Source of the DNA: an uncultured Sulfurovum sp. | Lineage (GTDB): Bacteria; Campylobacterota; Campylobacteria; Campylobacterales; Sulfurovaceae | Direction of reading: 5' to 3' | Assembly (NCBI GenBank): GCA_947313765.1 | Contig: CAMZNQ010000065.1 | Location: forward strand, 1 to 5,739 | Length of the DNA: 5,739 bases | Shown here: one piece after another, positions 1-5,712 of the stretch | Numbering within the stretch: the stretch's first letter is position 1 | Layout of the letters: each line of letters begins with the position of its first letter | Position numbers and translations under genes: made by a program | Notes under the pieces: model-generated | The model's database searches: none | The model's input: the letters and a program-made list of their open reading frames with translations, nothing else | What the model was told of the DNA's origin: nothing

Positions 1-1
1 T

Positions 2-394
2 AATGAAGAAAAAAGAAGATTAATTAAATATGAACATATACAGCCTCATATATATACTGTTAAAAAAGGAGATACATTAGTTGCTATTGCAGAAAAGTTT
101 TATGGAGATTCTTTAGAATATAAACGTATTATAAGAGCAAACCGTAAATTAAGAAGAAATAGTCATGTACATTTTGGAGAAAAAATTGTTATTCCTAGAA
201 AAGATGGTAAAAAGAGAAGAAGATATATTTTAATAGAAAAAGGAGATACGTTAGCTTTAATTGCTAAAGAGATTTACGGTAGTAGAGATGAAATTAAAAG
301 AATAGTTAGAGCTAATCGTAATATTAGAAGTAGAAGGTCAACTCTTAGAGTTGGACAAAAAGTATATATACCAAGGAAATTTATCAAAAATTAA
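2..394 (+). CDS. LysM-domain protein, two tandem LysM repeats, 3' part only
   Basis: This reading frame is open from the left edge and ends at TAA 392-394. It has no ATG in the visible part, so the start lies outside the window. The 130 visible residues hold two LysM domains at about 17-65 and 74-124. Each has the family pattern: a Y-x-V/I-x-K-G-D-T-L opening, a central I-A-x-x-x-Y-G helix, an R-A-N-R turn and a closing G-x-K-V/I-x-I-P strand. LysM domains usually bind N-acetylglucosamine polymers such as peptidoglycan and occur in cell-wall hydrolases, envelope proteins and the tail hubs of phages and injection machines. The visible part is strikingly basic: I count 37 Lys/Arg against 14 Asp/Glu. 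Which class it belongs to depends on the missing N-terminal part. The gene converges on the Sel1-repeat gene, with a terminator-like hairpin between them. Confidence 0.85.
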   Translation, partial: NEEKRRLIKYEHIQPHIYTVKKGDTLVAIAEKFYGDSLEYKRIIRANRKLRRNSHVHFGEKIVIPRKDGKKRRRYILIEKGDTLALIAKEIYGSRDEIKRIVRANRNIRSRRSTLRVGQKVYIPRKFIKN

Positions 395-405
395 TTATAT
401 TTGAT

Positions 406-434
406 ATCCTACCTCACTATTGATGAGGTAGGAT
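406..434. terminator. Bidirectional terminator-like stem-loop between convergent genes
   Basis: ATCCTACCTCA (406-416) pairs perfectly with TGAGGTAGGAT (424-434) around a 7-nt loop, giving an 11-bp stem. It lies 11 bp past the LysM gene stop and 8 bp past the Sel1 gene stop, so it could end transcription from both sides. The following tracts are AT-rich on both strands but are not pure U runs, so Rho-independent action is probable rather than certain. Confidence 0.75.
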
Positions 435-442
435 TTGATAAT

Positions 443-1141
443 TTAAAAAACAATCTGCCCATCTTGTTGCATTCTGTGCATAATATCTTTTGCTTTTTGA
501 TGCCCTTGAAAAGATGCTTTTCTACACCACTCTATGGCTTTTTCTTGATTTGCTTCACAACCTAAACCTTGGTCGTACATTGCTCCTAGATTAAATTGTC
601 CTTGTGGAGAGCCTCTTGTAGCTGACTGTTTGAAGAGTATGTATGCTTTTTTATCACTCTGCTCTACCCCTAAACCCTCTTTAAACAATGCACCTAAATT
701 ATTAAAAGCTTCTGCATTTCCTCTTTTGGCTGACTCCTCATACCAAAAAGCTGACTCTGAATAGTTTTGAGCACACCCTTCACCATTTTCAAACATGAGT
801 GCCACATCAAATTGGGCTTGTGGCATACCTTTTACAGCTGCTTTTAGATAGTAAGCATGTGCCTTTTCTGCACTTTTTTCAACACCTAAGCCACGAAGAT
901 ATAGAAGTCCTAAATTGAATGAGGATGTGTGGTCTCCTGCATCTGATGCTTTTTGATAGTACTCAATCGCTTTAGCATAACTCTGCCCTACCCCCAAACC
1001 ATTGTGATAGAAATATCCCACTGTTGAAAGAGATTGTAAATCTCCTTGTTTAGCTAGATATTCATATAGTTCTAATGATTTTTCATACTCTTTTGCATTA
1101 AAGAGAGCTAGTGCTTCAGATTTTAGTTGATTGTTTGGCAT
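443..1141 (-). CDS. Sel1-like repeat protein (TPR-related scaffold)
   Basis: The 232-residue product is almost entirely five consecutive 36-residue Sel1-like repeats, at about residues 34-69, 70-105, 106-141, 142-177 and 178-213. Each has the family core (A-x-x-x-L-G-x-x-Y-x-x-G-x-G-V, then K-A-x-x-x-Y-x-K-A-A-x-x-G). A short helical lead (1-33) and a 19-residue tail flank them. Sel1 repeats form alpha-helical superhelices that mediate protein-protein contacts, so this is an adaptor without predicted enzymatic activity. The family includes the secreted Helicobacter cysteine-rich Hcp proteins. This one starts MPNNQ with no signal peptide and has only three cysteines, without the paired cysteine per repeat, so it is probably cytoplasmic. 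The ATG at 1141 is preceded by AAAAGGGA 7 nt upstream. It is transcribed divergently from the thioredoxin-like gene. Its partner cannot be told from context. Confidence 0.93.
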   Translation of the reverse strand: MPNNQLKSEALALFNAKEYEKSLELYEYLAKQGDLQSLSTVGYFYHNGLGVGQSYAKAIEYYQKASDAGDHTSSFNLGLLYLRGLGVEKSAEKAHAYYLKAAVKGMPQAQFDVALMFENGEGCAQNYSESAFWYEESAKRGNAEAFNNLGALFKEGLGVEQSDKKAYILFKQSATRGSPQGQFNLGAMYDQGLGCEANQEKAIEWCRKASFQGHQKAKDIMHRMQQDGQIVF

Positions 1142-1148
1142 AAAATAA

Positions 1149-1156
1149 TCCCTTTT
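1149..1156 (-). promoter_or_regulatory. Ribosome binding site of the Sel1-repeat gene
   Basis: On the minus strand AAAAGGGA lies 7 nt before the ATG at 1141. This is a good purine-rich Shine-Dalgarno match and supports that start. Confidence 0.6.
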
Positions 1157-1169
1157 ACTATTTTTTAGG

Positions 1170-1175
1170 ATTATA
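1170..1175 (-). promoter_or_regulatory. Predicted sigma70 -10 element for the Sel1-repeat gene
   Basis: The minus strand reads TATAAT here, a perfect -10 hexamer. It would place the transcription start near 1163 and give a leader of about 20 nt that contains the ribosome binding site. I see no good -35 hexamer at 16-18 bp. That is usual in Campylobacterota, whose housekeeping promoters rely on the -10 and AT-rich upstream DNA. Confidence 0.5.
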
Positions 1176-1177
1176 TA

Positions 1178-1206
1178 GATACAAACTTAATAATCTGTGA
1201 TAAAAT
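1178..1206 (+). promoter_or_regulatory. Predicted extended -10 promoter for the thioredoxin-like gene
   Basis: TGATAAAAT at 1198-1206 fits an extended -10 (TGnTATAAT, one mismatch). A weak -35-like GATACA lies at 1178-1183 with a 17-bp spacer. Transcription would start near 1213, next to the first possible ATG at 1214. That implies either a leaderless message or translation from the ATG at 1280. Confidence 0.4.
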
Positions 1207-1213
1207 TCTATTT

Positions 1214-1684
1214 ATGAAACCATTTATTATTAAAACTTTAATGATTTTATCATTTACAACATATCTTATAGGAGATAATATGATTGAACAAAACAGCACC
1301 GTAGAACCATTTATATTAAATGACCAATTTGGAGATGAACATAACATCTCAAAAATGCCAAAGATAATGATTTGTAGTTTTGGAAAGAGTTCGGGGCAAC
1401 TGATTAGTAGTTACTTCAATTCACAAGATGAAAACTATTTAACAACAAATGAGATTATACTCTTAGCTGATGTTAGTAGTGTTCCCTCTATACTTAGAAA
1501 AACTATTATTCTTCCAAAGATGAAAAAAAATAGTTTTAAGATATTGACTATTACAGAAAAAGAGTTTGCAAAGCAATTTCCTCAAAAAGAGGATAGTTTA
1601 ACTATTTTAAAATTAGATAATGGAGTAGTTAATAGCATCTCTTTTGCAAAAGATGAGAATGAGTTAAAAGAGGTTATCCATTAA
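1214..1684 (+). CDS. Small thioredoxin-fold (redoxin-like) protein lacking a CXXC motif, probably exported
   Basis: The 156-residue product begins with a short basic and then hydrophobic stretch (residues 1-20, MKPFIIK then TLMILSFTTYLIG), which resembles a weak Sec signal peptide or membrane anchor without a clear cleavage site. A redoxin-like region follows: an opening V-x-P-F-x-L-N-D-Q-F-G at about 30-40, then a beta strand ending I-M-I-C-S-F-G-K at 51-58, where true thioredoxins carry CXXC. Only one cysteine (C54) is present, so classical dithiol exchange is not possible. I recall similar cysteine-poor proteins from Campylobacterota, without a known function. The start is uncertain: the ATG at 1214 has no Shine-Dalgarno and lies against a -10 element, while the in-frame ATG at 1280 (M23) has a strong AGGAGA. 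The later start keeps the fold but removes the export signal. The last 11 bp overlap the opposing metallophosphoesterase gene. Confidence 0.75.
   Translation: MKPFIIKTLMILSFTTYLIGDNMIEQNSTVEPFILNDQFGDEHNISKMPKIMICSFGKSSGQLISSYFNSQDENYLTTNEIILLADVSSVPSILRKTIILPKMKKNSFKILTITEKEFAKQFPQKEDSLTILKLDNGVVNSISFAKDENELKEVIH
1270..1275 (+). promoter_or_regulatory. Internal Shine-Dalgarno pointing to an alternative start at 1280
   Basis: AGGAGA lies 4 nt before the in-frame ATG at 1280-1282. It is a better ribosome binding site than anything upstream of the 1214 start. It would yield a 134-residue cytoplasmic form of the thioredoxin-like protein. Confidence 0.45.
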
Positions 1685-2381
1685 TATATTTTAAAGATAG
1701 ATTACCATTACTATCTTCAACTATATAACTATATGAATTAATCCAATCCCCACAATTTAGGTAGCGTATATTATTGATTATGCTATCTTTTGGAAGATGT
1801 AAATGTCCACATATAACGACATCACAACCTTTAGCCTTTGCAATAGATACCATATATTTCTCAAATGAAGAGGATAGTACCTTTTGTGCAAATGGCTTTA
1901 TGTATCTAAAATATACTCCATCTCTATTTCTAGTTTTGTTTTTATTTTTAGATAGTGTTCTCTTAACCTTTCTAACTCTTTTGTAGAGTAAAATAGCCTC
2001 TTTTAATCCTCTATTCCATATATCTTTTATATGAAAAGAGTGACCATGCTCCAGATATATCTTCTTTTTAGACTCATAGATATATGATGATAGTTTAACT
2101 ATTTCTACTTTTGAAGAGAGAGGTAATCTATTTCCATAAATTCTCTCTCTATCATCTTCATGATTTCCATTAATATATATTATCTTCCACTCTTTTGAAT
2201 CTAAAATATCCCTAAATCGTTTTATATTTTCATGGTTTTTATCGGCATTTACGCTAAACACATCTCCCACTAAAAATAGATTATTAGATTCCATCTCTTT
2301 AAACTCTTTTAGAAAAACATCATGATTAATATAGTCTGAACCAAGATGAATATCAGATAAAAATATTGATTTATATCTCAT
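1674..2381 (-). CDS. LpxH-like calcineurin-type metallophosphoesterase (putative UDP-2,3-diacylglucosamine diphosphatase family)
   Basis: The 235 residues carry the ordered metal-binding motifs of the calcineurin-like phosphoesterase fold: SDIHLG (D10, H12), VGDVF (D40), NGNHE (N73, H74), EHGH (H112) and CGHLH (H193, H195). The C-terminal LNCGDWINS (208-216) is typical of the LpxH-like COG2908 group, whose studied members cleave the pyrophosphate of UDP-2,3-diacylglucosamine to lipid X at the cytoplasmic face of the inner membrane. Residues 134-153 form a strongly basic insert, at a place where lipid-acting relatives carry a helical membrane-contact segment. Length suits the family. The substrate is inferred, and other phosphoesters remain possible. 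The ATG directly abuts the queE stop (TAAATG), with AAGGGG 5 nt upstream inside queE, so translation is probably coupled. It is the last gene of the minus-strand cluster and overlaps the thioredoxin-like gene by 11 bp. Confidence 0.88.
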   Translation of the reverse strand: MRYKSIFLSDIHLGSDYINHDVFLKEFKEMESNNLFLVGDVFSVNADKNHENIKRFRDILDSKEWKIIYINGNHEDDRERIYGNRLPLSSKVEIVKLSSYIYESKKKIYLEHGHSFHIKDIWNRGLKEAILLYKRVRKVKRTLSKNKNKTRNRDGVYFRYIKPFAQKVLSSSFEKYMVSIAKAKGCDVVICGHLHLPKDSIINNIRYLNCGDWINSYSYIVEDSNGNLSLKYING

Positions 2382-3140
2382 TTATACCCCTTGTGTTGTA
2401 TCAAAAACTCTTATGTGAAGTCTATCGCTATAGTTAAATCCATGCTTCATGCAGAACTCAAAAACAGCTCTATCGTTATGCCAAATATTACTTCTACTCT
2501 CTCCAACAGGCATACAGTAAATGTTTGGATTTTTAAACTCTTTAGTAATCTCTCTTATCTCATCAAGTGCTGTTGTTTGAGTCAACTTTTTATCAATTGT
2601 AAATTTAAAAAAGCTATCAAATGAGTTGTTTACAATATTTGCAATAGCCTTTGGTTTAACTCTTCTGTTTTGTGGCTCTCCTGAATTGGCTAATTTTATG
2701 GATAGGGCAAAGATAGTTCTTTTGTAAATAGGATATGCTTCAAAATCAATCTCTACTGTTCCATTGGTCTCAAAGGTAATCTGAATCCCCTGCTCTACAA
2801 GCCAACTGATTAACTTATAAAAAACTTCATCTTTATGATAGAGAAGTGGCTCTCCACCTGTTATTACTACTTGTGGTAAGTAGCCTATCTGATTAAACTC
2901 ATCTTTTAAATTATCAATAAGAGGAGATATCTCTTCTATCTTTTCCCACGAAGAGGAGAAGTGACTATCAACAGCAAAGTAGGTATCACAACCCATCTGC
3001 TCAACTCCATTTACATCATAAGATGCTCCAAATCCTCTACAAGAGAGATTGCACCCTCCTGTTCGTAGAAAGTAGCTTGGAACACCAGCATATTTACCCT
3101 CTCCTTGAATGGAGAAGAACTGTTCGGTTAAGTAAAACAT
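2382..3140 (-). CDS. queE: 7-carboxy-7-deazaguanine synthase QueE (radical SAM)
   Basis: QueE turns 6-carboxy-5,6,7,8-tetrahydropterin into 7-carboxy-7-deazaguanine, the radical-SAM ring-contraction step toward preQ0, preQ1 and queuosine in tRNA. The 252-residue protein shows the family order: [12 protein letters not shown] (8-19), R-T-G-G-C-N-L-S-C (26-34), an I-T-G-G-E-P-L SAM-contact loop near residue 95, FETNGT, and a later [10 protein letters not shown] strand. The [4Fe-4S] cysteines appear to be C30, C34 and C51, the last in the conserved Cys-Asp-Thr. The spacing is therefore C-x3-C-x16-C rather than the usual C-x3-C-x2-C. I recall a similar arrangement in Campylobacterota homologues, so I take it as lineage-specific and functional. 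The ATG is preceded by an AGAGGA that overlaps the McrC stop codon, 11 nt away. It lies 15 bp after the McrC gene and directly before the metallophosphoesterase. No queC, queD or queF is visible here. Confidence 0.93.
   Translation of the reverse strand: MFYLTEQFFSIQGEGKYAGVPSYFLRTGGCNLSCRGFGASYDVNGVEQMGCDTYFAVDSHFSSSWEKIEEISPLIDNLKDEFNQIGYLPQVVITGGEPLLYHKDEVFYKLISWLVEQGIQITFETNGTVEIDFEAYPIYKRTIFALSIKLANSGEPQNRRVKPKAIANIVNNSFDSFFKFTIDKKLTQTTALDEIREITKEFKNPNIYCMPVGESRSNIWHNDRAVFEFCMKHGFNYSDRLHIRVFDTTQGV
2387..2392 (-). promoter_or_regulatory. Shine-Dalgarno of the metallophosphoesterase gene, inside the queE end
   Basis: The minus strand reads AAGGGG, 5 nt before the ATG at 2381 and within the last codons of queE. 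This strong site fixes the downstream start and supports translational coupling. Confidence 0.65.
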
Positions 3141-3151
3141 TCTATTTTTTT

Positions 3152-3157
3152 TCCTCT
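3152..3157 (-). promoter_or_regulatory. Shine-Dalgarno of queE overlapping the McrC stop
   Basis: The minus strand reads AGAGGA, sharing bases with the TAG stop of the McrC gene (3156-3158). An A-rich 11-nt spacer leads to the queE ATG at 3140. The arrangement ties queE translation to the end of the upstream frame. Confidence 0.55.
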
Positions 3158-4388
3158 ATTTTTGAAAATTTTTTCTATTTATATTTACAACATCTAATTC
3201 AAATTTAAACTCTTCATTTTGTACTTTTAAAGTTAGCTCCCTTTTGTCAAAATCTATTTGAGGATAAATCAAAACAGCTTTAGTAGCATTAGTTAAAACT
3301 TTATCTCTCCATAGTTTAGCAACATCTTCAAACTTTATATCCTCTTCTTTTGTCAATATCTTCCACTTAGCATCAATTACAATGGTTTCATTATTAAACT
3401 CAACAACAAAATCAGGTTTTGCCTCTCGTTTTTTCTCTCCAATAGTATAATAAACACTTTTTTGACGCTCAACAGACTCTTTTCCATATTGTTGAATCAA
3501 TCTATCATAAACAACCCACTCAAATAAATCTTCAGGTCGAAAAAAATGAGCATGTTGATTATGAAGTTTCAACATCTCTTTGTAACTATTATCTTCAAAA
3601 TAGTTCTCAACTCCAAGTAGTGTTAAAAGAGCTAAATATAACTCTTTCTCATTGCTACTTTTAAAGAGTTTTAAAACCTTTTTGGAGCTTATCGCTTTAG
3701 GTTTAAAGCGATAACTATCTAATCCATACTTAGACTCTATTCTATTTTTCAACTTTTTAGCTTCTCTGTTTTTACCCTTATGTTTAATGAAATGGTGCAA
3801 CACTTCAACCGTAATAAGAGCCAATTTAGAGTAGAGATAGGGTTCTTTTTTTAGTTGGTATATTTTGCTTTTATCTGCTTCTAAAATATTGCGTTTTAGG
3901 TCAAATTTATCTCTAATGTTTTGAGTATAAAAACTTTTCTCCTTAACTAGTGAGTTTTTATGTTTAATGAAAAAACTCTCTATTGTCTGTAAAGCATCAT
4001 CATATTTATGGGCTATAAAATCATCAAGCTCATCACTTCTATTTTTCTCTTTTTCACTCTCCAATGAGAAATCAATAATACTCCTATCTACCATTTTAAA
4101 CTTTACAGAGATATACTTATTTTTGAGTTGATAATAGTGTGAGAGTAAATCTATAAAGTTCTTTTTGTTAGTCTCATCATCTTCTACTCTTGGGGTTGTC
4201 TTAGGCAATATATAGATTTTATAGTAAACCTCATCTTCTAAAAATTGATAGTAGCCAATATAGTTATTATTCGTTTTTATAGAGATAAATTTTAAATGTT
4301 CAATATCTAAATGAAATCCTTGTTTTAATGTAGCTTCAAAGATATTTTCATTTTCATTAACAAAGATTAATTTAGTCAAGGAAGTCAT
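3156..4388 (-). CDS. McrC-like PD-(D/E)XK nuclease subunit of a McrBC/LlaJI-type restriction system
   Basis: This 410-residue protein is the predicted DNA-cutting partner of the AAA+ protein encoded just upstream. The C-terminal third holds the nuclease core: an acidic helix LFEWVVYDRL (289-297 region), A-K-P-D-F-V-V (323-329, D326) and I-V-I-D-A-K-W-K (336-343, D339 and K341), the P-D...D-x-K signature of PD-(D/E)XK enzymes. The strand AVLIYP (371-376) closes the fold as in McrC. Residues 1-110 are a beta-rich N-terminal domain that in the family contacts the McrB ring. Residues 110-285 are helical and rich in lysine and glutamate. The segment DVAKLWRDKV (355-364) stands where many relatives have a Q-x3-Y or K-M-H-x-Y-R-D motif, so this is a divergent member. 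The start overlaps the McrB end by 17 bp in another frame, with AGG close before the ATG. The pair must act together, and no methyltransferase is seen in the window. Confidence 0.88.
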   Translation of the reverse strand: MTSLTKLIFVNENENIFEATLKQGFHLDIEHLKFISIKTNNNYIGYYQFLEDEVYYKIYILPKTTPRVEDDETNKKNFIDLLSHYYQLKNKYISVKFKMVDRSIIDFSLESEKEKNRSDELDDFIAHKYDDALQTIESFFIKHKNSLVKEKSFYTQNIRDKFDLKRNILEADKSKIYQLKKEPYLYSKLALITVEVLHHFIKHKGKNREAKKLKNRIESKYGLDSYRFKPKAISSKKVLKLFKSSNEKELYLALLTLLGVENYFEDNSYKEMLKLHNQHAHFFRPEDLFEWVVYDRLIQQYGKESVERQKSVYYTIGEKKREAKPDFVVEFNNETIVIDAKWKILTKEEDIKFEDVAKLWRDKVLTNATKAVLIYPQIDFDKRELTLKVQNEEFKFELDVVNINRKNFQK

Positions 4389-5712
4389 AACCTACTTTAG
4401 ATTGTAAATCTTCTATCAAATCTTTATATGAGTTAAAATTTAACTCCTCAACTAATGGTAACTTTTCAACTATCTCTTTAAAATCAGAAAATTCAACCTC
4501 TTTTATGTCTTTGAACTCCACAACTACCTTTAAAAAAGCTCTGTAAAATGCTTCATCTGTTTTTACATCTATCCAATTTGAATGACCTATCAAAAATCTA
4601 TCTGGGTGTATCTCATCTTTCATAACTTCTAAAATATTCTCATTGAGTTGGCTAAAAAAATCTTTACAATAGTCACTAACAACATCAACTTTTGGATAAA
4701 TCTCTAAAACCTCAAAGCGTCTAAGTAAATTGTCCTCTATAACCTTTTTATCATCTCGATAGTTAGAGGTACAAAAGATATAGAGGTTATGAGGCATTAT
4801 CATTTTACGGTATGCTGTACTCTCATTAACCAAATAGGGAATCTCGACATAATCAGTTTGAGAATTATCAGCTATAATCTTCTCTACTAACGCTTCATAA
4901 CTATACTCTTCATCATCAGCCACAAGATTTTCAGCTCGTTTACTCTCTTCTATCAAATAAATCAAATCGCCTATAAGTTCATTTAAGCTGTTCTCTTGAA
5001 TTTCTTCTAGCACAAGCACAAAAGGTTGATTTGGATGAAAGGTAGCTCTTTGAATAAGATTTAAAATCAACCCTTGTTTCTCTTTATACTCTATCTGTCC
5101 ATCTTTAGAACTTATCCCTATCCCTTGCATTAAATCAGCATTTGATGAAGCAGAGTGAATATTAACCCTTAAGACATTCTCTTTATGCTCTTCTAGTCCC
5201 AACTTCTTATTTATAATATTTTCAATAGCACGGCTTTTCCCTGTTCCTGGGACACCTTTTAGTAGGATGTTTTTGTGGGGGAAGGTTAAATTACCAATAT
5301 TTTTAACTAATTTAGTTAGATTTTTAGAAGAGACTACATTTATTGTAGAGTTTTTTTCTCCACTTTTTGACTCTTCTATTGAGTAGCCAAATTCATTTTT
5401 AGCTTTTTCTATCAAACGTTTTATCGTTATACTAGACCAATTATTTGCAATATATAATTTTTCATTATGATTATATATAGGTGTATATCTCTCTTGAGTA
5501 TCCTTTGTTCCTAACCTATGATTCATATAATCTTCTTCATTAAAAATCATTTTAGGTCCACTAGAAGATTTAATATTAAATATTTCTTGAAGTTTTAAAT
5601 ATGGGGTACTTGGATTATCTAATAAATATTTTTCAACAATCTCTTTTGATAATTTTCTCTTTGAAAGTTTCTCTTTTCCATTAAAATTATATTGTGTTCT
5701 ATCTTTTGCCAT
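4372..5712 (-). CDS. McrB-like AAA+ NTPase with an N-terminal DNA-recognition module
   Basis: This is the motor and likely specificity subunit of the restriction pair. Motifs are clear: Walker A GVPGTGKS (153-160), Walker B LVLEEIQE (233-240, Glu pair 236-237), a sensor-1 strand YIFCTSNYRDDKK (311-323) at the position of the McrB signature MNTADRS, and arginine-finger residues in LLRRFEV (329-335). McrB-type ATPases form hexamers, use GTP in E. coli, and translocate DNA to trigger McrC. Residues 1-115 are separate: Y-N-F-N-G and L-S-K-R-K-L (8-21), a helical segment with L-Q-E-I-F (41-45), then a small fold with Y-I-A-N-N-W (87-92) and A-K-N-E-F-G-Y (104-110). I recall this two-part module from other McrB-like proteins, where it is thought to read DNA, but I cannot name its Pfam family. 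The ATG at 5712 is the first in frame, but the frame stays open for nine more codons to the right edge, so a start outside the window cannot be excluded. Confidence 0.88.
   Translation of the reverse strand: MAKDRTQYNFNGKEKLSKRKLSKEIVEKYLLDNPSTPYLKLQEIFNIKSSSGPKMIFNEEDYMNHRLGTKDTQERYTPIYNHNEKLYIANNWSSITIKRLIEKAKNEFGYSIEESKSGEKNSTINVVSSKNLTKLVKNIGNLTFPHKNILLKGVPGTGKSRAIENIINKKLGLEEHKENVLRVNIHSASSNADLMQGIGISSKDGQIEYKEKQGLILNLIQRATFHPNQPFVLVLEEIQENSLNELIGDLIYLIEESKRAENLVADDEEYSYEALVEKIIADNSQTDYVEIPYLVNESTAYRKMIMPHNLYIFCTSNYRDDKKVIEDNLLRRFEVLEIYPKVDVVSDYCKDFFSQLNENILEVMKDEIHPDRFLIGHSNWIDVKTDEAFYRAFLKVVVEFKDIKEVEFSDFKEIVEKLPLVEELNFNSYKDLIEDLQSKVGYDFLD

Noticed and set aside
443..1141. Reading the Sel1 gene as a secreted Hcp-type beta-lactamase-like protein
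   Set aside because: There is no signal peptide, and only three cysteines rather than a disulfide-forming pair in each repeat.
1694..1717. Possible terminator hairpin AAGATAG/CTATCTT
   Set aside because: It has only 7 AT-rich pairs with a 10-nt loop, no U tract on the plus side and a poor one on the minus side, and it lies inside the metallophosphoesterase coding region.
1774..1986. Plus-strand open frame of 70 codons
   Set aside because: It lies wholly antisense within the metallophosphoesterase gene, whose motifs are clear, and its product has no recognisable domain.
2391..2624. Plus-strand open frame of 77 codons
   Set aside because: It is antisense to the conserved 3' half of queE and has no ribosome binding site or family features.
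3023..3208. Plus-strand open frame of 61 codons across the queE-McrC junction
   Set aside because: It is antisense to the cysteine region of queE and the McrC end. Its aromatic-rich product reflects the T-rich complement.
2382..5712. A full Dpd-type DNA deazaguanine modification system
   Set aside because: Only queE is present; no dpdA-like transglycosylase, queC or other dpd gene is visible, so a complete system cannot be claimed.
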